DNA of 64,000 nucleotides from GCA-2711565 sp963664245 (GTDB lineage Bacteria; Bacteroidota; Bacteroidia; Bacteroidales; GCA-2711565). The stretch lies in assembly GCA_963664245.1 (NCBI GenBank), contig OY760934.1:2542001-2606000 (forward strand), read 5' to 3'. Both the position numbers and the translations under genes were made by a program. This document shows positions 43,191 through 51,091 of this stretch, piece after piece. Under the pieces are notes generated by a model. That model was not told the origin of the DNA. It searched no databases and saw nothing but the letters and a program-made list of their open reading frames with translations. How positions within the stretch are numbered: the first letter of the stretch is position 1; each line of letters starts with the position of its first letter.

Positions 43191-44486
43191 TTATTCTTGT
43201 TTTTCCATGATTTTTTCAATCTCGTCCGGTTCAACCGGAATGTTTTTCATCAAATCAACCGGGCCGTTTTGGGTAACCAGAATATCGTTTTCAATCCGGA
43301 TTCCTATTTTTTCATCGCGGATGTAAAGCCCTGGTTCGCAGGTAAAAATCATTCCTGCTTTGAATGGTTCTGTTTTTGAACCCACGTCATGCACATCTAG
43401 ACCCAAGAAATGCGAGGTTCCGTGCATAAAATATTCAAACAAAGTGTTTTTTGTTTTTAAAGGATCTTTATGGTCTTTTTTACTCAACAGCCCCAAACCT
43501 ATAATTTCTTTTTCCATCAATTTGTTGACTTTTTTGTTCACATTATCGATGGTATTTCCAATAACCAACAACTGGATGGCCTGTCGTTGAACGCGAAGCA
43601 CGGCCTCATAAACTTCTCTTTGGCGAGGGGTGAATTTCCCGTTTACCGGGATGGTGCGGGTTAAATCGGCTGAGTAATTGGCGTATTCTGCGCCAAAATC
43701 CATCAGCAACAAATCACCGTCTTTACATTCTTTGTCGTTCTCGATGTAATGCAGGGTGCAGGCGTTAATTCCCGAAGCGATAATTGGAGGATAACCATGG
43801 CCATTGGCCCCGTTGCTGATAAATTCATGGTCAAGTTCGGCTTGTATCTGGTACTCCATAAGACCGGGTTTTACAAAGTTTAAAATCCGTCGAAATCCTT
43901 TTTCGGTAATGTCACAGGCTTTTTGGATCAGTTCAATTTCGATGTCTGATTTTACGGTTCTTAATTTTGCCATGATTGGTGCCGAACGCTCGTATTCATG
44001 AGCCGGGTATTTTTTCTTGATTTTACGGGCAAAGCGTTCGTCCCTGCTTTTGTAATCCATTTCAAACTTTGGGTATTCATTCAAATTGAAATAGATGTTT
44101 TCGCAGGCAAGGACGATTTCTTTGAGTACGCTTTCCATGCGTTCCATCTCCATCACGGTTTTAATGCCAGAAATATCCTGCGCCTCTTTGGGGGTAAGTT
44201 TATGTCCGAACCAGGTTTCAAGTTGTTTGTTCGATTTGCGGATAAATAAAACCTCTTGGTATTTTGGATTGGGGTGATCCGGCGCGATCACCAAAATGCT
44301 TTGTTCTTGTTCGATGCCGGAAAGATAAAAAAGATCGGAGTTTTGACGGTAAGGGTAAAACTGATCCCCGTTTCTGAACATCTCATCATTGGCGTTAAAA
44401 ATAGCCACCGAGTTCTTTTTCAGTTTTTTAGCAAGATTTTTTCGATTGTTTTTAAATAATTCAAAATTTATAGGTAAGTATCTCAT
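43191..44486 (-). CDS. Xaa-Pro aminopeptidase (M24), copy 2
   Basis: 431 aa with the same two-domain plan as its downstream paralogue. Metal ligands are LLMDFGAEYANYSADLTRTI, FMHGTSHFLGLDVHD, FTCEPGLYI and IGIRIENDILVT. The two copies differ clearly in sequence and in the N-terminal domain, so this is an old duplication rather than a recent repeat. It is the first gene of the pair and is divergent from sdhCAB; the 167-bp divergent region has a TAAATTTG (44555-44562), without a good -33 box. Confidence 0.9.
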   Translation of the reverse strand: MRYLPINFELFKNNRKNLAKKLKKNSVAIFNANDEMFRNGDQFYPYRQNSDLFYLSGIEQEQSILVIAPDHPNPKYQEVLFIRKSNKQLETWFGHKLTPKEAQDISGIKTVMEMERMESVLKEIVLACENIYFNLNEYPKFEMDYKSRDERFARKIKKKYPAHEYERSAPIMAKLRTVKSDIEIELIQKACDITEKGFRRILNFVKPGLMEYQIQAELDHEFISNGANGHGYPPIIASGINACTLHYIENDKECKDGDLLLMDFGAEYANYSADLTRTIPVNGKFTPRQREVYEAVLRVQRQAIQLLVIGNTIDNVNKKVNKLMEKEIIGLGLLSKKDHKDPLKTKNTLFEYFMHGTSHFLGLDVHDVGSKTEPFKAGMIFTCEPGLYIRDEKIGIRIENDILVTQNGPVDLMKNIPVEPDEIEKIMEKQE

Positions 44487-44653
44487 TTTTAATCCCTTTA
44501 TTTATAACGCTTACAAATTTTGGTTCAGAGTACTAAAAAATTCAATTAAAGAATTAAATTTGTTACTCTCAATTTGTGAACTACAAATGTAAAATAATTT
44601 ATATAAAGCCTATTAACCTAATAATCGAAATATTTCTGATAAATTAAACGATC

Positions 44654-45343
44654 ATGAGTAAAACACTATTATCAATTTCGTCTGTTACGAAAAAAATTAC
44701 CATGGCCATTGCAGGATTGTTCTTAATCATGTTTTTAGTGGTACACCTTGGTATAAACTTGTTTTTATTACCCATTCACGATGAGCACAAAGAGTGGTTT
44801 ACAGCCGCTGCACATTTTATGGGTACCAACTGGATTGTAAAGCTCTTTGAGCTTGTTTTAATGGCTGCCTTCCTGATCCACATTTTGATGGGTATTATTC
44901 TTCAGCTTGAAAACTGGAGAGCCCGTGGAACCAGGTATAAAGTGGCCAGTAAATCAAAAACATCTTTCATGTCGAAATACATTATTTGGACAGGATTGGT
45001 GATTTTTATGTTTTTAATCTTGCACTTCTACCATTTTTATTTTATCAAACTTGGATTTGTAGAAGCTCCGGTAGCGGCTAATATTCCACACCCGCAAGAG
45101 GAATATTTCTTTGACCTGGCGGTTTGGTTGTTCTCAAACGATATGGTGTTTAATATCATTTATTTAGTCGCGTTTGTGGTACTGGGCATTCACTTGAACC
45201 ATGCCTTCCAGTCGGCCTTTCAAACTTTGGGGTTAAACCACAAAAAATATACGCCTTTCATTAAAGGATTCGGGAATGTTTATTCGGTCGTAGTTCCTGC
45301 CGGATATGCGATCATCCCGCTGTATTACATGTTTTTCGCGTAG
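44654..45343 (+). CDS. sdhC: Succinate dehydrogenase / fumarate reductase cytochrome b subunit
   Basis: A 229-aa membrane anchor with five helices, the single-subunit diheme (type B) form found in Bacteroidota. His residues in or near the helices include LVVHLGINLF, FLIHILMG, ILHFYHFYF and LGIHLNHAFQS, enough for two haem b groups. It begins the sdhCAB operon; sdhA follows after 35 bp. The complex links menaquinone/menaquinol with succinate/fumarate. Type B enzymes can run as fumarate reductases; the sequence does not settle the direction. Confidence 0.93.
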   Translation: MSKTLLSISSVTKKITMAIAGLFLIMFLVVHLGINLFLLPIHDEHKEWFTAAAHFMGTNWIVKLFELVLMAAFLIHILMGIILQLENWRARGTRYKVASKSKTSFMSKYIIWTGLVIFMFLILHFYHFYFIKLGFVEAPVAANIPHPQEEYFFDLAVWLFSNDMVFNIIYLVAFVVLGIHLNHAFQSAFQTLGLNHKKYTPFIKGFGNVYSVVVPAGYAIIPLYYMFFA

Positions 45344-45378
45344 AAAAAAATTCTGCTTCAACCTGATAAATTAAAATT

Positions 45379-47298
45379 ATGACAAAATTAGATGCAAAAA
45401 TACCTGATGGTCCATTAGCAGAAAAATGGACAAAATATAAAGCAACGGCCAAATTAGTAAACCCTGCCAACCGTAAAAAACTTGACATTATTTTAGTGGG
45501 AACCGGTTTTGCCGGGGGAGCTGCGGCTTCAACCCTTGGAGAAATGGGTTATAATGTAAAAGCCTTTTGCTTTCAGGATACGCCTCGCCGTGCACACTCT
45601 GTAGCGGCACAAGGTGGAATCAACGCAACAAAAAATTACAAAAACGATGGCGATAGCGTTTATCGTTTGTTTTATGATATGATTAAAGGGGGCGATTATC
45701 GTGCCCGCGAAGCTAACGTTTACCGTGCAGCCGAAGTAAGTAGTGCCACCATCGATCAGCTAACTGCCCAGGGCGTTCCTTTTGCCCGTGAGTATGGCGG
45801 AACTTTGGATAACCGTTCTTTTGGCGGAGTTCAGGTGTCTCGTACATTTTATGCCAAGGGACAAACTGGGCAACAATGTTTGCTGGGTGCTTATTCAGGC
45901 ATGATGCGCCAGGTAAAAAAAGGAACCGTTACCATGTATCCGCGCCGAGATGTGCTGGATGTTGTGGTGGTTGACGGCAAGGCTCGCGGTGTGATTGCCC
46001 GCAACCTGGTTACTGGTGAGATTGAACGCCACTCTGCACACGCTGTTATTTTAGCAACCGGAGGATATGGAACCGTTTATTACCTATCAACATTGGCGGT
46101 AAATTCAAACGCAAGTGCAGCATGGGCAGCCTACAAAAAAGGAGCAATGTTTGCCAACCCGAGTTTTATTCAAATTCACCCGACATCGGTGCCGGTACTG
46201 AACGAATATCAGGCAAAATTGACCCTGATGTCGGAATCTTTGCGTAACGATGGACGGATTTGGGTTCCTAAAAAACAAGGCGATAAACGCCATGCAAACG
46301 ATATTCCTGAAGAAGAACGTGATTATTATTTGGAACGCCGTTACCCTGCTTTTGGCAACTTGGTTCCCCGCGATGTGGCTTCACGTGCTGCGAAAGAACG
46401 CTGCGATGTCGGTTATGGGGTTGGTGAAACAGGATTGGCTGTTAATCTTGACTTTAGGGACGCCATCGAAAAACAAGGCAAAAAAGCTATTGAGAATAAA
46501 TACGGCAACCTTTTCGAAATGTATGAAAAAATTACCGGGATCAACCCGTATGAAGAGCCGATGCGTATTTATCCGGCCGGGCATTATACCATGGGCGGAC
46601 TTTGGGTAGATTACAATCTTCAAACTGCCATCCCGGGATTATTTGCCATTGGCGAGGCTAACTTCTCCGATCACGGGGCGAACCGTTTGGGAGCAAGCTC
46701 ACTGATGCAATGTGCCGGCGACGGCTATTTCATCATTCCTTACACCATCAGTAATTATTTGGCCGATGAAATTAAAATCCAAAAACCGTCTCCCGATGCG
46801 CCGGAATTTCATGAAGCTGAAAAAGCGGTGATCGGTAAAATCGAAAAATTAATGGCCATAAATGGAAGCGAATCGGTAACTTCTTTCCATAAACGTTTGG
46901 GGAAAATTCTTTGGGACTACAGCGGTATGGCTCGTAACGAAGAAGGCTTGAAAAAAGGTCTGGAACTTTTGGATGAGCTGCAAAAAGAGTTTTGGCAAAA
47001 TGTAAAAGTAACAGGTAGCGATAAAGAATTGAACCAGGAGCTTGAACGTGCCGGACGTGTCGCTGATTTCTTTGAAATCGGGAAGTTGATTATTACCGAT
47101 GGTTTGAACCGTAAAGAAAGTTGCGGGGCTCACTTCCGCGAAGAAAGCCAAACTGAAAGCGGCGAAGCTAAACGTGATGATAAAAATTATTCGTATGTAG
47201 CAGCCTGGGAATATTTGGGTGACGACACCCCTCCCAAGTTGCATAAAGAACCATTGGTTTTCGAAAATGTTGAATTAAAAGAAAGAAGTTATAAATAG
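45379..47298 (+). CDS. sdhA: Succinate dehydrogenase / fumarate reductase flavoprotein subunit
   Basis: 639 aa. The FAD motif is IILVGTGFAGGAAASTLGEMG near residues 36-56 (shown in part), and the covalent-FAD His is in RRAHSVAAQGGINATKN. Substrate-site segments are the HPTSVPVLNEY region, GHYTMGGLWVDY and FAIGEANFSDHGANRLGAS. The C-terminal RKESCGAHFREES helix is typical. It is 77 bp before sdhB; the gap holds an inverted repeat (47316-47348). Confidence 0.96.
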   Translation: MTKLDAKIPDGPLAEKWTKYKATAKLVNPANRKKLDIILVGTGFAGGAAASTLGEMGYNVKAFCFQDTPRRAHSVAAQGGINATKNYKNDGDSVYRLFYDMIKGGDYRAREANVYRAAEVSSATIDQLTAQGVPFAREYGGTLDNRSFGGVQVSRTFYAKGQTGQQCLLGAYSGMMRQVKKGTVTMYPRRDVLDVVVVDGKARGVIARNLVTGEIERHSAHAVILATGGYGTVYYLSTLAVNSNASAAWAAYKKGAMFANPSFIQIHPTSVPVLNEYQAKLTLMSESLRNDGRIWVPKKQGDKRHANDIPEEERDYYLERRYPAFGNLVPRDVASRAAKERCDVGYGVGETGLAVNLDFRDAIEKQGKKAIENKYGNLFEMYEKITGINPYEEPMRIYPAGHYTMGGLWVDYNLQTAIPGLFAIGEANFSDHGANRLGASSLMQCAGDGYFIIPYTISNYLADEIKIQKPSPDAPEFHEAEKAVIGKIEKLMAINGSESVTSFHKRLGKILWDYSGMARNEEGLKKGLELLDELQKEFWQNVKVTGSDKELNQELERAGRVADFFEIGKLIITDGLNRKESCGAHFREESQTESGEAKRDDKNYSYVAAWEYLGDDTPPKLHKEPLVFENVELKERSYK

Positions 47299-47315
47299 AA
47301 ATTAGATGCTAGACG

Positions 47316-47348
47316 TTAGATGTTAAAGAAGTTGTGTCTAACATCTAA
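47316..47348. repeat. Inverted repeat between sdhA and sdhB
   Basis: TTAGATGTTA (47316-47325) and TAACATCTAA (47339-47348) form a 10-bp stem with a 13-nt loop. Related TTAGATGCTAGA text precedes it. There is no T-run, so it is probably an RNA-stability element or genomic junk repeat rather than a terminator. Confidence 0.6.
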
Positions 47349-47375
47349 TATCTAAAGTCTTCAAATCTTATTGAT

Positions 47376-48119
47376 ATGAAAGTAAAACTTAAAATATGGC
47401 GTCAAAAAAGTCCGACAGACAAAGGCCAGTTTAAAACATATAATCTGGATAACGTATCTCCCGAAATGTCTTTCTTAGAGATGCTGGATGCCCTCAACGA
47501 AAAATTAATCACCACGGGCGAAGATGAACCCGTAGCTTTTGAGCATGATTGCCGCGAAGGTATTTGTGGTTGTTGCAGTTTGTATATTAATGGTCGTCCG
47601 CATGGCCCGGCCGAGAAAACCACCACCTGTGAATTGCACATGCGTTCGTTCAAAGATGGTTCAACCATTGTGATAGAACCTTTCCGTGCAAAATCGTTCC
47701 CGATAATGAAAGATTTGATTGTGGACCGCAATGCTTTTGACAAAATTATGCAGGCCGGAGGATTTATTTCTATCGATGCCGGAGCTGCCCAGGATGCAAA
47801 TCAAATTTTGGTTAAAAAAGAAAACGCCGATGAAGCATTCAATTCGGCAACCTGTATTGGTTGTGGAGCCTGTGTGGCGGCTTGTAAAAATGCTTCGGCC
47901 ATGTTGTTTGTTTCGGCTAAAGTTTCGCAGTATGCTTTACTGGAGCAGGGAAAAATTGAAGGCAAAGAACGCGTTCAGGCCATGATTTCCAAAATGGACG
48001 AGCTTGGGTTTGGGAACTGTACCAATACTTATGCTTGTGAAGCAGAATGTCCGAAAGGAATTTCTGCAGAAAACATTGCCCGTTTGAACCGTGAGTTTAT
48101 CCATGCTAAGATTAGCTAA
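47376..48119 (+). CDS. sdhB: Succinate dehydrogenase / fumarate reductase iron-sulfur subunit
   Basis: 247 aa. The [2Fe-2S] ligands are in CREGICGCCSLYING plus a later Cys (TTCELHM). The [4Fe-4S] motif is CIGCGACVAACKN, and the [3Fe-4S] and third-cluster ligands are in CTNTYACEAECPKGIS. This is the normal three-cluster plan. It is the last gene of sdhCAB. Confidence 0.95.
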   Translation: MKVKLKIWRQKSPTDKGQFKTYNLDNVSPEMSFLEMLDALNEKLITTGEDEPVAFEHDCREGICGCCSLYINGRPHGPAEKTTTCELHMRSFKDGSTIVIEPFRAKSFPIMKDLIVDRNAFDKIMQAGGFISIDAGAAQDANQILVKKENADEAFNSATCIGCGACVAACKNASAMLFVSAKVSQYALLEQGKIEGKERVQAMISKMDELGFGNCTNTYACEAECPKGISAENIARLNREFIHAKIS

Positions 48120-48175
48120 TAAATTTAGATGTAGTTAGAGCCGCGCCACCCTAACTAAAGTAAAAAATACAAATA

Positions 48176-48206
48176 AAAGCCCATGGCTTTAGTCGTGGGC
48201 TTTGTT
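48176..48206 (+). terminator. Terminator-like hairpin after sdhCAB
   Basis: AAAGCCCA (48176-48183) and TGGGCTTT (48196-48203) form an 8-bp stem. The following T-tract is short, so strength is uncertain. Confidence 0.6.
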
Positions 48207-48216
48207 AGAATTTAGG

Positions 48217-48224
48217 TATATTTG
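48217..48224 (+). promoter_or_regulatory. Candidate -7 box abutting the delta-prime gene start
   Basis: TATATTTG ends 4 bp before the ATG at 48229, the same arrangement as at the LytTR gene, suggesting a leaderless or near-leaderless mRNA. No clear -33 box. Confidence 0.4.
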
Positions 48225-48228
48225 AAAC

Positions 48229-49365
48229 ATGCTTTTCAAAGAAATCATAGGACAGGAGGACGTAAAAAAACGATTGCGCCAAACCGTAAAAAACCAGAGG
48301 GTTAGCCATGCACAATTATTTTTAGGCGGAGAAGGTGTTGGGAAACTGGCCTTGGCTATTGCGTATGCTCAGTACATAAATTGCACCAACCGTAGAGAGG
48401 ACGATTCCTGTGGCGTTTGTCCGTCATGTATTAAATTTCAAAAACTAGCTCACCCCGATTTGCATTTTATTTACCCGGTAGCTTCCAATAAAGAAATTAA
48501 AAAGCCTACCAGTAAGCAATTTGTGGCTCAATGGCGCGAACTTTTGCTTGCCAACGGGGCTTACATCAACCTAAATAAATGGTACCGATCCATTGATATT
48601 GAAAACAAACAAGCCATCATTAATAAAGACGATTGTAATTCCATAATTTCAACCCTGAGTTATAAATCGTACGAGGCCGATTACAAGGTAATGATTATTT
48701 GGATGGCCGATAAATTATTTCATTCGGCGGCACCGAAAATTCTAAAAATTTTGGAAGAACCCCCACAAAAAACCTTGTTTATCCTGATTACCGAAGACGA
48801 TAATAAACTGCTTTCAACGATTCGGTCACGAACACAAATCGTAAAAATCCCGAAACTGAAAGATGAGGTTTTGGTTCAGGCTCTGATGGAACGGAAATCC
48901 TGCACAGAAGAAGAGGCTAAAAAAGCGGTAAACCTTTCGGGGGGAAATTATTTATCTGCCCTTGAAAACCTGGATGCCAACGAAGATGATCGGGAAAACT
49001 TTTTCCTTTTTCGCGATTGGATGCGTTTGTGTTTTAAGCCTGATGTAAAGGGAATGGTTGATTTTGTGGCTGATATCTCCAAAATCGGGCGTGAGAAACA
49101 GAAAAGTTTTTTGGATTATGCCCTGCGAACCGCTCGTAACGGAATTTTGCTAAACCTTGGGCAAAATAATTTGGTAAAGCTCGAAAATGAAGAACTGGGG
49201 TTCACCCAAAAGTTTTCACCATTTATTAATCCGGCTAATATTCAACAGTTTGCCAAAGAGCTTAACGAAGCACTGTTTCACATCGAACGAAACGCGAACC
49301 CGTCTATTTTGTTTTTGGATTTATCGTTGAAATCCATGCGTTTATTAAAATTGAAAAGTTCGTAA
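48229..49365 (+). CDS. holB: DNA polymerase III delta-prime-like clamp-loader subunit
   Basis: 378 aa, AAA+ fold. A Walker A-like loop is seen as GGEGVGKLALAIAYAQ, the zinc-binding Cys group as CTNRREDDSCGVCPSC, and a sensor 1/SRC-like segment as ITEDDNKLLSTIRSRTQIVKIP. The N-terminal EIIGQEDVKKRL and VSHAQLFLGG are family hallmarks. Its role is in loading the sliding clamp at replication forks. The RicT-like gene follows after 41 bp, a linkage also common in other bacteria. Confidence 0.9.
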   Translation: MLFKEIIGQEDVKKRLRQTVKNQRVSHAQLFLGGEGVGKLALAIAYAQYINCTNRREDDSCGVCPSCIKFQKLAHPDLHFIYPVASNKEIKKPTSKQFVAQWRELLLANGAYINLNKWYRSIDIENKQAIINKDDCNSIISTLSYKSYEADYKVMIIWMADKLFHSAAPKILKILEEPPQKTLFILITEDDNKLLSTIRSRTQIVKIPKLKDEVLVQALMERKSCTEEEAKKAVNLSGGNYLSALENLDANEDDRENFFLFRDWMRLCFKPDVKGMVDFVADISKIGREKQKSFLDYALRTARNGILLNLGQNNLVKLENEELGFTQKFSPFINPANIQQFAKELNEALFHIERNANPSILFLDLSLKSMRLLKLKSS

Positions 49366-49406
49366 CGTCTAAATTTTAGTACATTTGCTGTTTAATTTGA
49401 ATATTC

Positions 49407-50555
49407 ATGAGTGAACACAATATAAAACCCGAATCTGAAAATACTTTTTTAACCCGTGGCTGTAGTTGCAAACCAGACACAGAGGGGAGCGTAACTGTTT
49501 ACAGTAAAATTCATTGTAAACTTTCCGATCATGATTGGCTGGGACATTTGGATTTGCCTTCAGGAATGCAACGCTTTGATTGCGTGGAGATCCGTTTTAA
49601 AAACAGCCGTAAAGATTTTTTCCGCCTGCAGGGCGATTTTGATGTAAACGTGGGGGATATTGTAGCTGTTGAAGCCTCTCCGGGACACGATATTGGTATT
49701 GTTTCTTTAACAGGTGAAACCGCCCGTTTACAAATGAAACGCAAAGGAGTTGATCCGGTTTCTGAAAATATTAAAAAGATTTACCGGCGGGCTCGGGTCA
49801 GTGACATTGAAAAATGGGTAGCATCGGTTGATAAAGAAGACTCAACCATGCAAAGAACCAAAAAAATTACGGACGACCTCAAGCTCGAAATGAAAATGAA
49901 CGACATAGAATACCAGGGCGATGGAACCAAAGCCATATTTTACTACACAGCCGAAGATCGGGTTGATTTCCGTGAGCTGATTAAAATATTGGCCGAGCAA
50001 TTCAAAGTGCGTGTTGAAATGAAACAAATTGGCGTTCGCCAGGAAGCAGCTCGTTTAGGAGGCATTGGTTCTTGTGGACGTGAATTGTGCTGTGCCACCT
50101 GGATGTGCAGTTTCAGTTCAGTAACCACCAACTCGGCTCGCACACAACAATTAACCCTGAATCCGCAAAAATTGGCTGGACAATGTTCAAAGCTTAAATG
50201 CTGTTTAAACTTCGAACGTGATGTATATATCGATGCATTGAAATCTTTTCCCGATAGTTCAATCGTTTTGAAAACAAAAAAAGGGAATGCCGTTTATCAG
50301 AAATCAGATATCTTCAAAAAATTGATGTGGTATTCTTACGAGAATGATCCTTCAAACGTTATGTCGCTGACTTTAAAAAAAGTGAAAAAAGTGATGGAGA
50401 TGAACAAAAACGGAAAAATTCCGGAAAAACTGGAAGATTTTGTTTCGACCGTTACCGTGAATGAACCGAAATCTGATTTTGAAAATGTTGTTGGACAGGA
50501 CGATTTGAACCGTTTTGATGAAAAAAAACCCAAAAAACGGAGAAGAAGGCAATAA
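49407..50555 (+). CDS. ricT: PSP1-domain protein (RicT/YaaT-like)
   Basis: 382 aa. The central region is the PSP1 C-terminal domain with YFTAEDRVDFRELIKILAEQF-like text (seen as FYYTAEDRVDFRELIKILA), the RQEAARLGGIGSCGRELCCATW Cys-rich motif in part (GSCGRELCC) and AGQCSKLKCCLNFE. These Cys residues coordinate Fe-S in Bacillus RicT, which acts in RNA processing; the role in Bacteroidota is less known. The C-terminal extension ends in a basic KKPKKRRRRQ tail. It is co-directional with holB upstream and gldH downstream. Confidence 0.88.
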   Translation: MSEHNIKPESENTFLTRGCSCKPDTEGSVTVYSKIHCKLSDHDWLGHLDLPSGMQRFDCVEIRFKNSRKDFFRLQGDFDVNVGDIVAVEASPGHDIGIVSLTGETARLQMKRKGVDPVSENIKKIYRRARVSDIEKWVASVDKEDSTMQRTKKITDDLKLEMKMNDIEYQGDGTKAIFYYTAEDRVDFRELIKILAEQFKVRVEMKQIGVRQEAARLGGIGSCGRELCCATWMCSFSSVTTNSARTQQLTLNPQKLAGQCSKLKCCLNFERDVYIDALKSFPDSSIVLKTKKGNAVYQKSDIFKKLMWYSYENDPSNVMSLTLKKVKKVMEMNKNGKIPEKLEDFVSTVTVNEPKSDFENVVGQDDLNRFDEKKPKKRRRRQ

Positions 50556-50597
50556 ATTTATCAATCTAACATTATCATTTTGAATCTAATTAATGCT

Positions 50598-51071
50598 ATG
50601 GTTTCAAAATATTTATCTTCAATTATATTTCTTTGCCTTGTTTTTATATTGGTTTCCTGTCAGGATAATACCATTGTGAACCAAAATAAATCGGTGGATA
50701 AACCCTGGGAAAGCTCTCAAACCGTAAATTTTGAATTTGAAATCAGCGATACTATAAATCCGTATTCTTTTTACATCAATGTTAGAAATAATATGGATTA
50801 TGATTTTAGTAATATTTATTTTTTTGTAACAACAACTTTCCCGGATGGGACAAGCGGGCGTGATACGGTGGAATGTATTCTGGCCAATGTTCGTGGTAAA
50901 TGGCTGGGCAGTGGAATGGGGAGTATTAAAGAAAGTGCTCATCTTATCCGTGAGGATTTGCTTTTCCCTGCAAGCGGGAAATATCATGTGCAGCTTGAAC
51001 AGGCCATGCGCGAAGAAAAACTGAACGGCATCGAAGACGTTGGCATTAAGATTGTAAAAAAGATTGATTAA
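50598..51071 (+). CDS. gldH: Gliding motility lipoprotein GldH
   Basis: About 157 aa with a lipoprotein signal (LCLVFILVSCQD). The body matches GldH, with GKWLGSGMGSIKESAHLI, the FPASGKYHVQLEQAMRE segment and LNGIEDVGIKIVKKID at the C-terminus. ATG 50598 is chosen over an in-frame TTG at 50580. GldH is required for gliding/T9SS function in Flavobacterium; it also occurs in non-gliding Bacteroidota. The gene lies between ricT and the class A PBP, an arrangement I recall as common in the phylum. Confidence 0.88.
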   Translation: MVSKYLSSIIFLCLVFILVSCQDNTIVNQNKSVDKPWESSQTVNFEFEISDTINPYSFYINVRNNMDYDFSNIYFFVTTTFPDGTSGRDTVECILANVRGKWLGSGMGSIKESAHLIREDLLFPASGKYHVQLEQAMREEKLNGIEDVGIKIVKKID

Positions 51072-51091
51072 ATCATAAAAGACATTATACG

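Noticed and set aside
41772..44486. Recent tandem duplication of pepP
   Set aside because: The two proteins differ widely in sequence and length, so this is an old paralogue pair.
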